This document shows, piece after piece, positions 63,878 through 64,000 of a stretch of DNA of 64,000 bases; within the stretch, counting starts at the first letter, position 1, and each line of letters starts with the position of its first letter. Both the position numbers and the translations under genes were made by a program. The notes under the pieces were generated by a model. That model had not been told where the DNA came from, did not search any database, and was given only the letters and a program-made list of their open reading frames with translations. Source of the DNA: JADGHX01 sp037200125 (GTDB lineage: Bacteria; Pseudomonadota; Gammaproteobacteria; Steroidobacterales; Steroidobacteraceae); the NCBI GenBank assembly GCA_037200125.1, contig JBBCGS010000005.1, forward strand, positions 434,001 through 498,000, written 5' to 3'.

Positions 63878-64000
63878 TCAGACGGCTTCGATCACCAACT
63901 TGCCTTCACTGACCTCGACCTTCAGCGTCCGGCCAATCGTGAAGCCACCATCCGCGCAGGCGCAGATACGGTAGGTCGACTTTCGGATGACGCCTGCCGA
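63878..64000 (-). CDS. SymE-like toxin, C-terminal part (cut by window edge)
   Basis: A minus-strand frame enters at the edge and ends at TGA 63878-63880 (40 residues visible). The end GGFTIGRTLKVEVSEGKLVI resembles the AGFxxGxxVxVxVxxGxLVI block of SymE-type (AbrB-fold) toxins. The preceding STYRICACAD does not match the usual LRLxGxWL motif, so the assignment is weak. Confidence 0.4.
   Translation of the reverse strand, partial: SAGVIRKSTYRICACADGGFTIGRTLKVEVSEGKLVIEAV

Overview
The window looks like a chromosomal segment of a high-GC Gram-negative bacterium. The case rests on seven complete outer-membrane TonB-dependent receptors (TBDRs), many ECF sigma/FecR pairs, a KaiC-type ATPase and c-di-GMP proteins. 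Gammaproteobacteria of the Steroidobacterales/Xanthomonadales type would fit, but that is an inference from gene content; there is no rRNA gene to test it. I saw no tRNA, rRNA, CRISPR array or intact insertion sequence.

Layout. 1-25.3 kb (mostly minus strand): an ECF sigma/partial FecR pair at the left edge, a NYN-domain protein on the plus strand, then four sigma-FecR-TBDR modules, with a GH116 glycosidase and a decayed TBDR fragment between modules two and three and a thioredoxin-like protein after the fourth. 25-28 kb: a fifth module whose receptor is divergent (plus strand). 28.2-29.6 kb: hipBA with a broken hipA and two matching operators, bracketed by two similar GC-rich hairpins. 29.7-36.5 kb: four tandem double-AAA ATPase genes in alternating paralog order, preceded by a small leader ORF. 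36.6-41 kb: another complete receptor module. 41-45.6 kb: a LuxR-type regulator, a sigma-FecR pair without a receptor, a repeat-rich divergent region, and a sigma reduced to region 4 next to a FecR. 45.7-47.7 kb: an MFS exporter and an unassigned protein. 47.8-52.3 kb: the seventh TBDR with its FecR and sigma. 52.4-54.5 kb: an ABC exporter preceded by a second copy of the leader element found before the AAA genes. 54.5-60.6 kb: a signalling cluster (diguanylate cyclase, KaiC-like ATPase, unknown partner, PAS/GAF/GGDEF/EAL protein). 60.6-64 kb: a nuclease relic, HAD phosphatase, RNase HI, ORF6N protein and a SymE-like fragment.

How it works together. Most of the window is surface signalling: each STN-bearing receptor is expected to sense its ligand, signal through TonB to FecR in the inner membrane, and free an ECF sigma that transcribes the receptor. 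Ten sigma/FecR pairs but only seven intact receptors show repeated duplication with decay (a frameshifted fecR, a truncated sigma, a receptor stub). The least explained parts are the four-gene AAA array and the leader element it shares with the ABC exporter.
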